Positions 23,305 through 35,900 of a stretch of DNA of 64,000 nucleotides are shown here, in pieces; the first letter of the stretch is position 1, and every line of letters begins with the position of its first letter. The position numbers were made by a program, and so were the translations under genes. The stretch lies in assembly GCF_027244095.1 (NCBI RefSeq), contig NC_069661.1:121833501-121897500 (forward strand). The letters are read 5' to 3'. The notes under the pieces were generated by a model, which made no database searches, was not told where the DNA came from, and saw only the letters and a program-made list of their open reading frames with translations. The stretch comes from Hemicordylus capensis (taxonomy: Eukaryota; Chordata; Lepidosauria; Squamata; Cordylidae).

Positions 23305-23558
23305 CTGCGCAGCATGGAAATGATTTGACTAGCAAGCTAGAGGTTGCCAGTTCGAATCCCTGCTGTTATGTTTCCCAGACTATGGGAAACCTCTATCAGG
23401 CAGCAGCGATATAGGATGATGCTGAAAGGCATCATCTCATACTGCATGGGAGGAGGCAATGGTAAACCCATCCTGTATTCTACCAAAGAAAACCAAAGGG
23501 CTCTGTGGTCGCCAGGAGTCGACACTGACTTGACTGCACATTTTACTTTAGGTCTACT
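23305..23558 (+). mobile_element. tRNA-derived SINE (type A), full length
   Basis: B box GCCAGTTCGAATCCCTGC, then CTATGGGAAACCTCTATCAGG, GGCATCATCTCATACTGC and the end CCAGGAGTCGACACTGACTT, GCACATTTTACTTTA. All family blocks are present in order. Confidence 0.9.
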
Positions 23559-24544
23559 ATTTCCAATGGGTTTTGTCTTGCATATTATTTGCACAACTTG
23601 AGTAAATGCAACATTATTGGGCTGACTTATCCTTGCACAATATGTCAGCAAGTGTCCATGAAATTAAAAACCTTTACTATTCCCCATCAGCAACATCCTC
23701 TATGTACTACTTTGGAATCAGCATGGCAACCAGAACTACATGTCTATATAACTAATCTCAATATTATTTCAACTTGGCATCCTGCTTGTCACTGAAACAT
23801 GTCAGCCATTTTTCTTTCAGAGAAGCAATACTTTATATAAACAAGCAACAGGTTGTTATTTCAAGGACCATTGCCTTTTTTCATTAAACATTTCAGACTG
23901 TGTCGGTAGCACTAGAATTTATGGTTTATGTATTCAGGAGGTTATGAGAGATTTTGTATTGAGTTGAATTACATACCATCTTAGATTTACTTATCATTAT
24001 GAACTATTATTGTACTTAAGCCATTTATTTTATATTTGTTAGGAAATACTTTCTCAGGCAGAGAATTTTATATGGAAATAATGATTTAAATAGGTACCAA
24101 TTATGTCCGAATGAGTTAACTTGAAAGTCTCTATTGAAATCAGCAAGAATTGGATTTATACAGTGACTGATATCAGAGGAACAAACTACCTGTGGAACCA
24201 GCAAATCGGGGGTAGCACAATAAGTTGAAAAGTTGTTTTCTTTTCTGAAACATGGAGTTGCATACAGAAGATGGTACTCTCAAAACCACATCATATCCAG
24301 ACAGATTGGATTCAAATTGGTGTCAGCCAGTTCACTGATAAACAGTGTTACACTGATTAATCATTTAGGAGTCAAATTATTCCCTGGTATCCTATTTAGG
24401 AAAAAAATTTTAACGCTGTAATCCAAATATCTCCCAATTTTATGTTCAACTGAAATCAGTGGCAACTTTACTAAGTGTTGTGACAAAGAGAGCAGATAAT
24501 TTTTTAAAATCAATTTCAATTTCAGTTACAGGTACAGTGAGAAT
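23559..24544. other. Unassigned intergenic DNA
   Basis: No feature recognised. Confidence 0.35.
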
Positions 24545-24675
24545 AAATGTGAAATAGTGTAGCATGGGAGACAGCAATGATAAACTCCTCGTTTATCATT
24601 TATCAAACAAAGACAACCACAGGACTCTGTGGTCGCCAGGAGTCGACACCGACTCGATGGCACACTTCACTATAT
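24545..24675 (+). mobile_element. tRNA-derived SINE (type A), 3' half only
   Basis: Begins within GGGAGACAGCAATGATAAAC and ends GTCGCCAGGAGTCGACACC, GACTCGATGGCACACTTC. The tRNA-like head is missing. Confidence 0.85.
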
Positions 24676-24940
24676 GAGGTTGGAATTGGTAAGCTAAAGA
24701 GCCTTGCATTTTTAGACAGGTTTATTTATACATGTTAGATCATTTTCACTCTCTCCATGTGAAGTGCTTTGTAAAAGCCAACTAAGCCCCTGCTACTCAA
24801 CAAGTGTCCTATATGGGCAGATGAGAGAATGCTTGTATTATAATGAATAAATAGTATTTTTCATGGTAGGCAACATCTCAGATAAGTTTTTATCATATTA
24901 TTTAATTCTTTGAAATAGTCCCTGGATTATTCTGAATAAA

Positions 24941-25180
24941 GGTAAAGTGTGCCGTCGAGTCGGTTTCGACTCCTGGTGACTACAGAAACCTGTGGCTGTC
25001 TTTGGTAGAATTTGGTTTACCAAATTTGGTTTACCATTGCCTCCTCCTGCGCAGTCTGAGATGATATCTTTCAGCATCTTCCTATATCGCTGCTGCCTGG
25101 TATAGATGTACCAGCGGGGATTCGAACTGGCAACCTCTTGCTTGATAGTCAAGCATTTCCCCACTGAGCCATTAAGTGGC
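24941..25180 (-). mobile_element. tRNA-derived SINE (type A) with 14-bp target duplication
   Basis: Full-length minus-strand copy: head CTCAGTGGGGAAATGCTTG, B box GCCAGTTCGAATCCCCGCTG, end GTCGAAACCGACTCGACGGC. It is flanked by identical TTATTCTGAATAAA at 24927-24940 and 25181-25194. The intact duplication fits a comparatively recent L1- or RTE-type insertion. Confidence 0.95.
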
Positions 25181-25194
25181 TTATTCTGAATAAA

Positions 25195-26591
25195 GAAGAC
25201 AGTTATTCTAAGCATGTGCAGAGGGCTATGGAGCTTCGAGGCACAGAAGGGGGAGGGGTGGCTTTGAGGACTAGGCTGCCTGAGCCAGGAGGTAGCATAG
25301 AACATTTTAAAATGTTTACCCCCTCACCAGGGGGTGGGGGGGATGGGATGAAGCCAAAAGGTCTCTTTTAATACATTTTTTAAAAATACACATTTCAATA
25401 AAGAAATAGTATTTTGCATGTCTTTGAATATGAAATGATTGTTAAGGATACTAATCTAAAAATGTCCAGAATTCTGAAAGAATTGTATCACAAAATTCCT
25501 TTCATAGTCTTATACACTTGTAAATTAAGGCCATTCAATTCTTTTTAAAATTAGTTTAAGTTAACCTTTAAAAAATCTAGTTGATGTTAAAAGTTAACAG
25601 CTGAAAATTTAACTAGATAATTCTAATGACTGGCTGGTAAACACATGTGGTCATGGGAATATGTTTTCTCTTGACATCTACCAGAGAAATCACAATTAAG
25701 AACCAATATTTCATGTATAACTACAGTAAGATATTTTTTCTTCTATTTCAAAACTGGAAAAACAACACACCCCTAACTTTTATTAACACAAAACAAGTTG
25801 CAAGAAATAAAATCTAAAAAGATGTGATAGGAGTTGTTAAAGTGCATATTTTATTTATTTATTTATTTATCATATTTTAATACCGCCTGATGTGTATATC
25901 TCTAGTTAATATTATTAACTAAAAGTTAATATTAACTTTTCACTCATTAAGAGATGTACAAGATGGGGGCTGGGGCTAAAGTGCAAGGTGCTGTGCAAGT
26001 GCCCGTTTTGCACCCCACCCCAAACCACGACTGCTTGGGAAACCTGTATGTGTCACCTTAATGCCACTGAAGAAAGAAGCAGGATATTGGTTGATCAAAA
26101 TAAAAACAACAAAACTCTATGCACTGAGTTTAGTTTCCACCAGATCCTAAAACTGCACAAGAATATGCAGAAGGTTCATTTACCACTCTATATGAATATT
26201 ATAAAAATAAAATTTAGCTCTTCAAACACAAGAGGAAAACACGTTTTCATCAAATTGGTAAATTATTCATACTGATTTTGTCTTATTCATTAAGTGTCTT
26301 TTGAAATTTTAGCAACTATTCCTCAAAATTCAGCAGCATGTTTCTTAATATAATAGTCCTCTTTTAGTCTGATCACTTTGCTTAAAACTCTGATTTCTTA
26401 ATGGTCCCAAATCTACTGATTGAAGACTCGGTGTTGGATCTTTATGTTTTGCTAGCTGACAGGCTAGTCTTGCAGGCAATCAACTGGAATTCTCTTCTCA
26501 AATTCTCTCGAATCTTTAAGAGTGTAAAAACATTATAAAACAAATTGCAACATTCAAAACAGAATTATTCATATGTAAATATAAACTTTAC
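25195..26591. other. Unassigned DNA downstream of TMEM128, with an L2 tail
   Basis: An L2-like 3' tail in minus orientation (TTTATT repeats, then ATATTTTAATACCGCC) lies at 25846-25890. The rest is AT-rich and shows no exon. Confidence 0.45.
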
Positions 26592-26597
26592 TTTATT
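26592..26597 (-). terminator. TMEM128: Poly(A) signal of TMEM128
   Basis: A canonical AATAAA (minus strand) lies about 36 bases beyond the TMEM128 stop codon, which would give a very short 3' UTR. A longer isoform ending further left cannot be excluded. Confidence 0.5.
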
Positions 26598-26632
26598 TTA
26601 AAAATATAGTAACAATATCTTACCATAAAGGA

Positions 26633-26732
26633 TTAACCCAGGAGAGACACAAGCATCACAATACCCATAAACTGGGTAAAAAGCACCAGAGGTGTGAGAA
26701 AAGACCACACAGGCCATAATGAAATGTTAAAA
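26633..26732 (-). CDS. TMEM128: TMEM128 coding exon 4 with stop
   Basis: Encodes the last 32 residues after the split cysteine codon: [20 protein letters not shown], then [12 protein letters not shown] and TAA at 26633-26635. It is nearly identical to the human C-terminus as I recall it. The acceptor has a long pyrimidine tract followed by CAACTCCAG. This exon supplies the fourth membrane helix. Confidence 0.95.
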
Positions 26733-29700
26733 CTGGAGTTGGAGGGAAAGAAAAAAAAAAAGTAGTTTTAATGTATTGTCAGCAGTTCTAAATGTAGCAT
26801 AATGTACATCATACGCTTAAAGGGGTAATTATGAAGGGGGAAATGTTGCAATGACACTACTTTCTTATGAATACATTTCTTTCCATTTCCATTAAAATCT
26901 GAATGACAGAAGAATAAGAACATAAGAACAGCCCTGCTGGATCAGGCCCAAGGCCCATCTAGTCCAGCATCATGTTTCTCACAGTGGCCCACCAGATGCT
27001 GCTGGAAGCCACAGGCAGGAGTTGAGGGCATGCCCTCTCTCCTGCCATTACTCCCCTGCAATCATCTTTTTTCCACATGTGTATTCTATAATGGATTAGT
27101 TACTAGAAAATAAATTGTTTTATATTGTTTAATGGAAGAGGAATTCATTACAAGCCATTCTATCTCATTTCAACATTATGACCTTTTCACACGTTAGCCT
27201 CCTTTCCAAAGGGAAGAAGTCTTATGAGATCATCGTATCTATTTTCCTTTGTTCTCTTTTAATAACTTTTGCATTTACAGTTAGAGACAAATTTATAGCA
27301 CATAGTACATGGTCCTAGAAGATCCCAATGGGGGTGGTATTATTTTTTGCTGATCTGCCATAATACCATAGAGGTTAAATACAGTTATACCTGAATTTAC
27401 ACAAAAGACCTCCTGATTTCCAATATCAAAAAACATGGAAAAACTCTATTCTTGGGTTCAGGTAAATACAGTGGTTCAAGATGGCAGGTATTCAAACAAA
27501 AGAAAACATATTTTTGTTATGCAAGTGCTGTTGGATACAAACCAAATTCACAACACATGGAAGGGGGTCCTAGGGAATCCTGAGGATATTTTTTTGCTGA
27601 TCTGCCATGTTGTTTCAAGATGGTGGCCACTCAAAATATAAAACACTTCTTATAATCCAAGTGCTGACAGCTGGATGAGAACTAAATTCAAAATACTTGA
27701 GAGTAGGCACAATATAAGATTCTTTACATTTAAAAAAACAGAAAGCATGCTCCATTCGTTCCACTTATTGCTAATTGCATTTAGGCAGGCATCAAAAGAT
27801 GTCTGAATAAGCCAAATTCTGTCTAGACTTCAAAACAAGACAAGGTTCACAATGCATTAAAACCATAGGCTATTAGTACAGTTCTTTACATATGGCCTCT
27901 GAGGTTTAAGAACCTGATTTATCTTGGGCCTCTATGATTGTGCAAGAATGCTCAAATGAACAAAGCAGGTAGGACATTCCAGACGGTCAATTGAGGAGCG
28001 AGGCAATGCTGTAGTGTTCACAACAGAGGCAAGGTCACACACACACACACACACACACACACAACCACCACCACCACGGAGAACGTCCTCATTGCTCTAC
28101 TGGGGACAATAGGGTTGGTTGGATGGAAGAGGCAAGGTTTTGTCTACTTAAAACGAAGCGCATAAAATGCCAACACTGTAGTTAGGATGACCAAAATATC
28201 CTTTTCTGTGGTTCTCAATCTTTGTTTTAGCTGCAGCATTTGGTACACAACTACTTTCTTCACTCTTTGAAGGGGCTAGGAAAATATTTTCTTTACATCC
28301 CTGTGGCACACTGGGTTTTTCAAGATCTTTGCAGCAATGATGTCTGTGTGAGTGTTATGTAACACATAATGGTACCATCTAAACTGTAACTTATACAAAC
28401 CTTCCTGCAAAGACACATTCATAATACTTTTTAGATTGTTTTTATCAAGTCGTTTCCATTCTTTTTGAAGCAATTGATCTCTTAGATCTCTATTCCATTT
28501 ATCTTTGTATTTGGTTCTGACTGTACTTAAACTTAAACACATCAAAAGATAGTCCACCTGACTATCACAATGTTTTCTTTTAAAAACAGTCTGGTGGAAA
28601 AGCATAAACATAGAAGTATACAGGATTACCCATGCAGAAACAGTGGATGATCCTTTTAGTGAGATAAGGATAGAATTTCCTGGGTGATTTTCAGTGCATG
28701 TTATGACTTGCTAGTTTCTGATCCCCAGTATTAAGCCCATAACAATACAGAAAACAGGTGCAGAGGGGCAGATCCAGCAGGAAGTAACAGGGGGTGCCAC
28801 AGGAATTATTTTTTTCATAAAAAGACCCCCCCCATTTATAGAAATATTGGGGCTTGGATTTTCTTTCTCTTGCAAATACACTACGCCAGGGGTGTCACTC
28901 AGATCCAGTGGTGGATTGTGACCCACCTCTTGGGGGCCACACATAGTTTTGCACCAACCGCTTTCTGTCGCCTCACGCCCACCTCACACCACCTTCTCTC
29001 TTCCTTCCTTTTCTTCCCCCCTCTCTTGCCCTGCCACTTAAATTAGCAGATTGCACTACTTTTTACACCAGAATACACTCAGGGAAAGATTGGTTTATAT
29101 ATATATATATATATATTTTTGGTGCATTTTAGAAGAAATTCTGAACACCACACTTGCCAATACCAGATTTTGCATGGACAATCCTGCCACTCTCCCGTCT
29201 TCTCTCCCTTACAGAGGTGTTGCTAGGTACTTAAAAGATCCAGGGCCTGGGCCCACAGGGCCTGGCTGAGGCCCACAGCACACACACCCCCATTTCAATA
29301 ATTGAGCAATTTCAAGCTCTCTAAAGGTGTCCAATTCTCTCCTCCCCACTAGTTTGCTTCATTGCTAAAAATGAATCTCCTTTTTTCCCTACAATCAGTA
29401 CCCACACAGTAGAGAACCACTGTGGTGAGGTGATTAGAGTGGGGGACTTGCGTTCCCCATGCAGTCAAACTCACTGTGGGACTTTAGATAAGAGACACTC
29501 TCTCTCCTCCAAACGTGCTTCACAGGATTGTTGTGAGGATAAAAGTGGAGAGGAAGAACATGTACACTACTCTGAACTCCTTGGCAGAAAAACAGGATAT
29601 AATAAAATATATGTATACTATATGTCATAATAAAATATATGTATACTACCTGAACTTAGACAGGGCATTTGAGCGCTAGGATTTAGTTGCTCTCCTTGCC

Positions 29701-29917
29701 CCCCACCACAGCCCCTTCTTTACTGCTCAGTCAGCTGCTCACTCACTCGCCCCCTCCCTGTCGCTTGCTCACTCACTCGCCCCCTCCCCGTCCCTCTTTC
29801 CTATCTGCATATGGAATCCACACTGCCCAATCACCATGGTGCAATCACTGTGTGGGCGGGGCTTGCCACATACAACCTTAGTACATTATATATAGAGAGA
29901 TTATATAGATAGATGTG

Positions 29918-29977
<60 letters not shown>

Positions 29978-32900
29978 TAGACTTTCAGTCACATGCATTC
30001 CAATCCTAAGCATGTAAACTCATAAAAAAATTCAAACAGCATTTTTTTACACCCACTTTTTAACAAGCAGTCCAGTTTGATTACCTTCTAGGTAAACTAC
30101 ATTTAAACAAAAAACAAATGTGACCATAGTGTATGTCTATGCACTAAAGAATGAAAATCCATCAATTTTATTTCAAACAGGACAGCAGAATGTCATATAT
30201 GGAGTTATCCAAATTTATTAAGATTTAAAGAAAGCATTTCAAGGGCAAGGTGGCTTTTAAAATGAGTTTCCTGTGATCTGATTTGAAAAGCTTTATTTTG
30301 AAGCAAGTGCATAAAAATAGACTTTTTGTGAGGGAGGGGGAAATGCTTTCAAGAAGTGGGGCTATTTTAGTCCATTACAAGCTTATTAAAAAGACAATAT
30401 GTAAGTTATTTATATGAACTACTGTTACAAGCACAAAGCAAAATAAAATATTAATTATTATAAGGAGAAACCATTTTCTCATACATGTTGCTTTTTAAGC
30501 TATTTTGAGAACATTGTTGCTAAAAATCAGCATATATTTATTATTAAACATATTTATAGTACTAAGACACAAGGAAACCGCCCCCCCCCCCGCAAAAAAA
30601 CACCCCACAGACCAGGTTAGAGCGATAAGCAGTTTAATATCTTCAAACTCAACAGCCAGCAAGCCAAAAGGCAGGAACAAAAACAAGAACAGAGACATTT
30701 TGTTGGAGCATACACATAAATGGAGGTTTTCAAGTGGGGATGGGACTTTTCTCGCATACACGGTTCATGGAGGAGGGAGAGAAACATAGCGAGGATATTC
30801 ACATGCACAGCAAAGATTGGGCTTTGCTGCCTAAGCCCAATCTTTGCTGCACGTGTAAACTGCCGGGAGCCATATGGCTCCCGGTGGCGATGCACCCATT
30901 TAGGAAGCCTACCACTTAGTCAGGGTTAAGGGCGCAGCCTTAACCCCGAATAACAGATTGTGTGTCGGTGCTGCATGGCTTCACAAGGCACTCACACACC
31001 AGCAGCCTCCTAGCCGGCACCAAAACCATCTCCATAATGCACCGCACACTTGCGCAGTACATTATGGGAGTTCTGGGGACCTCCCGGCCGCACAACCTCC
31101 ATGCTTCCAGGAGCAACTGGCAGTCTTCTGAGCAGGCAATCTGCCACCCAGCAACAGCAGGGAAATAGTCTGTGGGGAACGTAAGCATTTCGAGGCTTCC
31201 TCCCCTTACCCCTTTTGAGCCCTTTCACCCAATCGTAAAGGGCTCAGTGGCTTAAGCAAGGGGAACAAATCCCACACAAATAAAACAGATAAGGGTTGGG
31301 TTTCTTAATGTTTTACTTTCCTGTTGGGAGACTAGCCCAACAGCCAGCTTCCACCTCTCATTCAGTTCCTCCTTGTGGCTTCCTCATTCTGCAATTACAT
31401 TCAAATGCCAAGTGGGGGAGGAGCACAAGACTGCAGTCAAACCAATCAGGCTCCTGCTGGGAGACGGCAGAACTAACAGCATAAAGGATTATTCCCTTTT
31501 TGACTCTGCTACTGTCGATGCTACTGCCAATCTCAATCCAAATTCACAGGGGGTGCCACTGCACCCTTGCACCCACCCTGCAGGTGGCCCTCATTATCGA
31601 TGGACTCCGTATCCACGATTTTATGTAGAGGGTCTTAGAGATCCAGTTTCATTATCCGCAGGTAGAAAAATAAGTGAAATTCACCTATCTGTGGTTTTGA
31701 TTGGTCGGGAACGACACAGAAATTACTTCCAATGTCATTTATGATCACCATTTTCCAGCTGAGAGCCATTTTGTGGCTCTTTAAAAAAAGGTGAATATTT
31801 GACCATTTGGGGGGCTCTGGAAGACAGAGCTGGAGACCTGGGGAATAAGCTACTGTCCTTTTCTGCTCTTATTTCTGGCCTCCTTTCTTTTTGGGGGGGG
31901 ATAGGAGGGTTAGGAACCTAGCCTTCCCCATTTCCCATTGACTCAAAATTTCGTTATTTGCTGTTTCCATATTTGCACCTTTAGGCGTGAATGGAACTCC
32001 CGTGAATTACAATGGCCACCTGTATGATATTTTGTGCCATCGTTATAACACTTGACTTAATTTCCTCAGTTCTCAAAGTATGAATATTTACCCACAGGTA
32101 AATTAAATAAGTTCTAAATTAAATTTAAGTTTATTGCTTAGATTTAACCATTTGTGTGTCTAATATATGAAAAAAATAGATGAAGCACCAATAGGAAACT
32201 TAATTTACATCAATAATCTAAAATGGGCCGTTTCTTGGTTAGTAGCATCCCAGGTGACAGTGGAGGTGAGGGAAAGGAAGGAGCCTTTGGTGTATGGGGA
32301 GACTTCCTGTCAATGTTAGTATTTGGTTATGAAAAACTCATCAGCCTTTCTTCCATGAGAGCTGTAAAATATCTCTGCTGCTAATATTTAAAAAAATGAA
32401 TTTATTAAGCACTATTGATATTTTATTTATTGCTAAGTAGAGTATTATTTTATGCTACTGCTGCTGCTTTATAATTCCCTTTATATTTATTTTGGCTTCA
32501 TTCTTTATTGATCTTGATTTATTGTAATGAAATGCCATTGAAATATTTAGTGTACTACTGAGATTATTATTATTGAATGAGTTTTGTTTAAATGAAATGC
32601 CTTTACTTTCTATTGAAATACTGGTATGTTTTTGTATGTACTGTTGTCTGTTATAGCATTTTTTATGTACTGCAATAGACTTGCGATCATTTGGGGGAAA
32701 TTCCTTTGTGGAAAAACAGGACACAAATTTAAGTAAGATGGAATGAAAAATTATTCCCTCACCACTGCAAGCACAATTCTCATGTATTGGACTTATGCCA
32801 CATGCAACAAAGTGTTAGGTGTTCACTTTAACTGAAGTGAACTTTAACTAAAGTGAACTAGTAGAATTTATATAAATAAATCATCACAGACTTTAAAAGA

Positions 32901-35900
32901 AATGCTAGTCTAGAAAAGCAATGTAACTCAATGAGCAGCAACAAACTTACCAAATTGCGGCAGCAATGAAACTAGCAGTTGTGATAGGTATCAATGTGGG
33001 ATAACTGGCATCATAGTCCTCAATTCCACAATACCACTCAAGATATATTATGCAATAAAAGGCCACGGACAAACTGATAACCAGCAAACAACTGCCAAAT
33101 AGAAACCACCAACTGCAAGAGAAAGAAAGTGATTTAACAACATTAATTTCAGAATCTTATAATTTTTATATTAAGGTCTGATCTGTATGAATAAGTGAGG
33201 GCATTAACATGAGCAGCCACACTCAGGCTTGCACAACCCTACCTGGACAGGGCTGCTCTGTGGAGTGCCAGAATCGCAATTCCTGGTTCTGCCCCACTGG
33301 GTAGCTCGAGTTTTTTACCCAGGCTTTTACTGAAGGTAAAAGTGCGCCTCTACCCCACTACCTGTTGTGTGGCTGCCTGCACCCCAAGCAACCAGAGCGA
33401 AACAGCTAGAACACCCAGCAGCGGGGAAATCCCCCAGTGCACTGTGTTGCTCATGGAGTGCATGATGGGATTTCTGGAGGCTGGGCTCCAGGCGGCTGTG
33501 TGGCTCCTGGCAGTGCCGCTCGTGCGGGCACACAAGCCACATGGCCAAGGGAACAAACAGGAACATCTGGGGGGGGGGAGGTAGGTGCAATCGGCCTTCA
33601 CGCATCCCCCAAGGCCAACTTACAGGGTTATGTGAACAGAGGCAATCTTTCCCCCGGGCCTTGGGACACTGGTCTATGGCTTCCTGTCTCCGGGAGGCAG
33701 GCTCTAAATGTCCTGGGGGGGGCCTCCCCAGAAGCCTGCCACCACCCCACACCTGCCCTCCCGCTGCCCCACGGCCTGTTAGGGGTGGTGGTGGTGGTGG
33801 TGAGAGCAGGAGTGAGTGAGTTGAGCGGCCTGACACCCAAGTTGCTTCTCCACCGCTGGGCTACATCAGGCACCGGCCACAGAGCACCTGCACAGTGTGA
33901 GCAGAGAAGCACGTGGTGCACACACAGAGGCATCGTGCGAGCCAGGCAGGCAGTGTGCAAGGGAAGGAGTAGAGCAGCGCATGCTGCAAAGCAAGGAGCA
34001 GGGCTGCAGCTTGAGCAGGGCTGCAGTGGCAGCCAGGGGCTCTCTGAGAGCTTGGATTGCAAGTTCTTCAAGAAAGAGAAAGCAAAGCGGGAAGAGTTTC
34101 GTGTGCGCATAGAGAATGGAGAGCACATTCGTAGAGACTGGGTCTCTGTGTGTTGTTTTATGTGTGAGTGTGTGTCTGTGCTGTGCTTGCTAAATTCTGC
34201 AAACGTCCTGAAAACCCAAAAGCACAAGGGAAGCGCGGGGTGGGGATGCCTTCCAAGCGCTTGGCTATGCCGAGGGAGCGAGTGCAAGGGGGAGAGAGAG
34301 GTGAGGGAGTAGGGCAAAGAATATTTTGTTTGGTCTCATTTCTTGTAAACTGCAGGAAAAGCAAAGCAGCCAACTTCCTTCCTGCTTTTCTGCAACTTGG
34401 GGTGCAGAAGTCGTTCAGATTCCGATGCAAGTAGCTGATAAAGTCTGCTCAACCCTAGAAGATCATCCCTGGTTTGAAGGGGAAAGAAAGGTGGAGGAGG
34501 GGAAGGTAAAGAGGAGAGTAATTTCCTCTGTTTCCCCCTTCAACCAGACCGTCTAGTGGGAAAACAGCAAGGAACCCTGCAAGCTCCCTTTTCCCCCATG
34601 AGATCATCCGAGACCTCTTTAGATGTCTCTCACTGCAATCAGCACTTAAACCCAAGAGCATATCAGTGCTACACTACAGGCTTAAAGGGGCTTAAACAGT
34701 TATTTGCTCTCCCCAGGTAATGATAAGAATTGTAGTTCTGCGAGGAGGAACTTGAGCTCTCTACCACAGAGTTGTCAATACACTCACAAAACTTCAATTC
34801 CCAGGGTTCTTTGTGGAAGAACCCATGACAGTTAAACTGGTATAAAACCTTTATATTTTGTGTGTAATTGGCTCCATTTCACAGTTTGTTTATAGGCACA
34901 ACCAAAGTGGCTGTGGTGAACATATCTGGGCCAAACTGTGATCATGGTGGAGTGGCTGTATGACTGTGCCCCACTGCCCCATGGGCGCAACCTTACTGAT
35001 TTTTTTTCTTCATGAACAACTAGATTCCCAAGCTATTGCCTCATCGCAATTTAAAGTAGTATTTACTGAGGAGCAGCTTGGATCTGCCCCATAAGGATTG
35101 TACAATGGGAGGAAGAGGGGAGAGTGGCAGGCAGGATTGCCCATCATGCAGGTCTGTGGCAAATATTTATTCAGAATATCTTCTAAAAATACAAGAGAGA
35201 GGGGGTGAGGGAGAGAGAGATTTTCATTCATTCATGCACTCCGCTCACACTACAGAGTCTACAGAGAAAAATAACAAATAAATAAGATGGATCCCTGTCC
35301 CCAAAGGGCTGACAATCTAAAAAGAAACATAATATAGACACAAGCAACAGTCACTGGAGATACTGGGCTGGGGGTGGATAGGGCCAGTTATTCTCCCCCT
35401 GCTAAATAGAGAGAATCACCACGTTAAAAGGTGCCTCTTTGCCAAGTTAGGAGGGGTTATTCCAGCTTTCTCCATGCATATTCTGGTGTAAAAAGTGTAT
35501 TCAGCTAATTCAAATGATAAGGTAGTCCATGCAAAATGTTCTGGTGGGCTGACATTTGCTTCTTCCACCCTCAAGTGACAGCTCTCTCATATTTGGCATT
35601 AACCATGGTTAGTGCTTGCCATGGTTAATGCCAAATCAGGACCAGAATCAGAAACCCACTTTAAAACAATGATGTTGGATTCCAACCAGTTTTTCCACAA
35701 GTGAATGAAGTTCCCTTTGTCCAATGGGAAAGGCTATCTACCCTCGTCAGCCCTGAACCCGCATAAAATACACCCGATTCAAGGATCCTCAGGAGTAGAT
35801 TGTCAAGGGACAGAGGCTGCAGAGGTAAGGTGGCGGTAGAGTAGACTGGCAACAATCGCCCCTCCCCACTGCATAAACAGAGCTTCTTTCGAGGTACTAC

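Noticed and set aside
23345-23365. tRNA-like B boxes as real tRNA genes (also at 20990, 25115, 47085, 48640, 59735)
   Set aside because: No cloverleaf; these are heads of SINE copies with conserved tails.
33437-34312. 291-codon open frame, with a 229-codon frame on the other strand
   Set aside because: GC-rich repeat DNA, open in several frames at once, without any motif.
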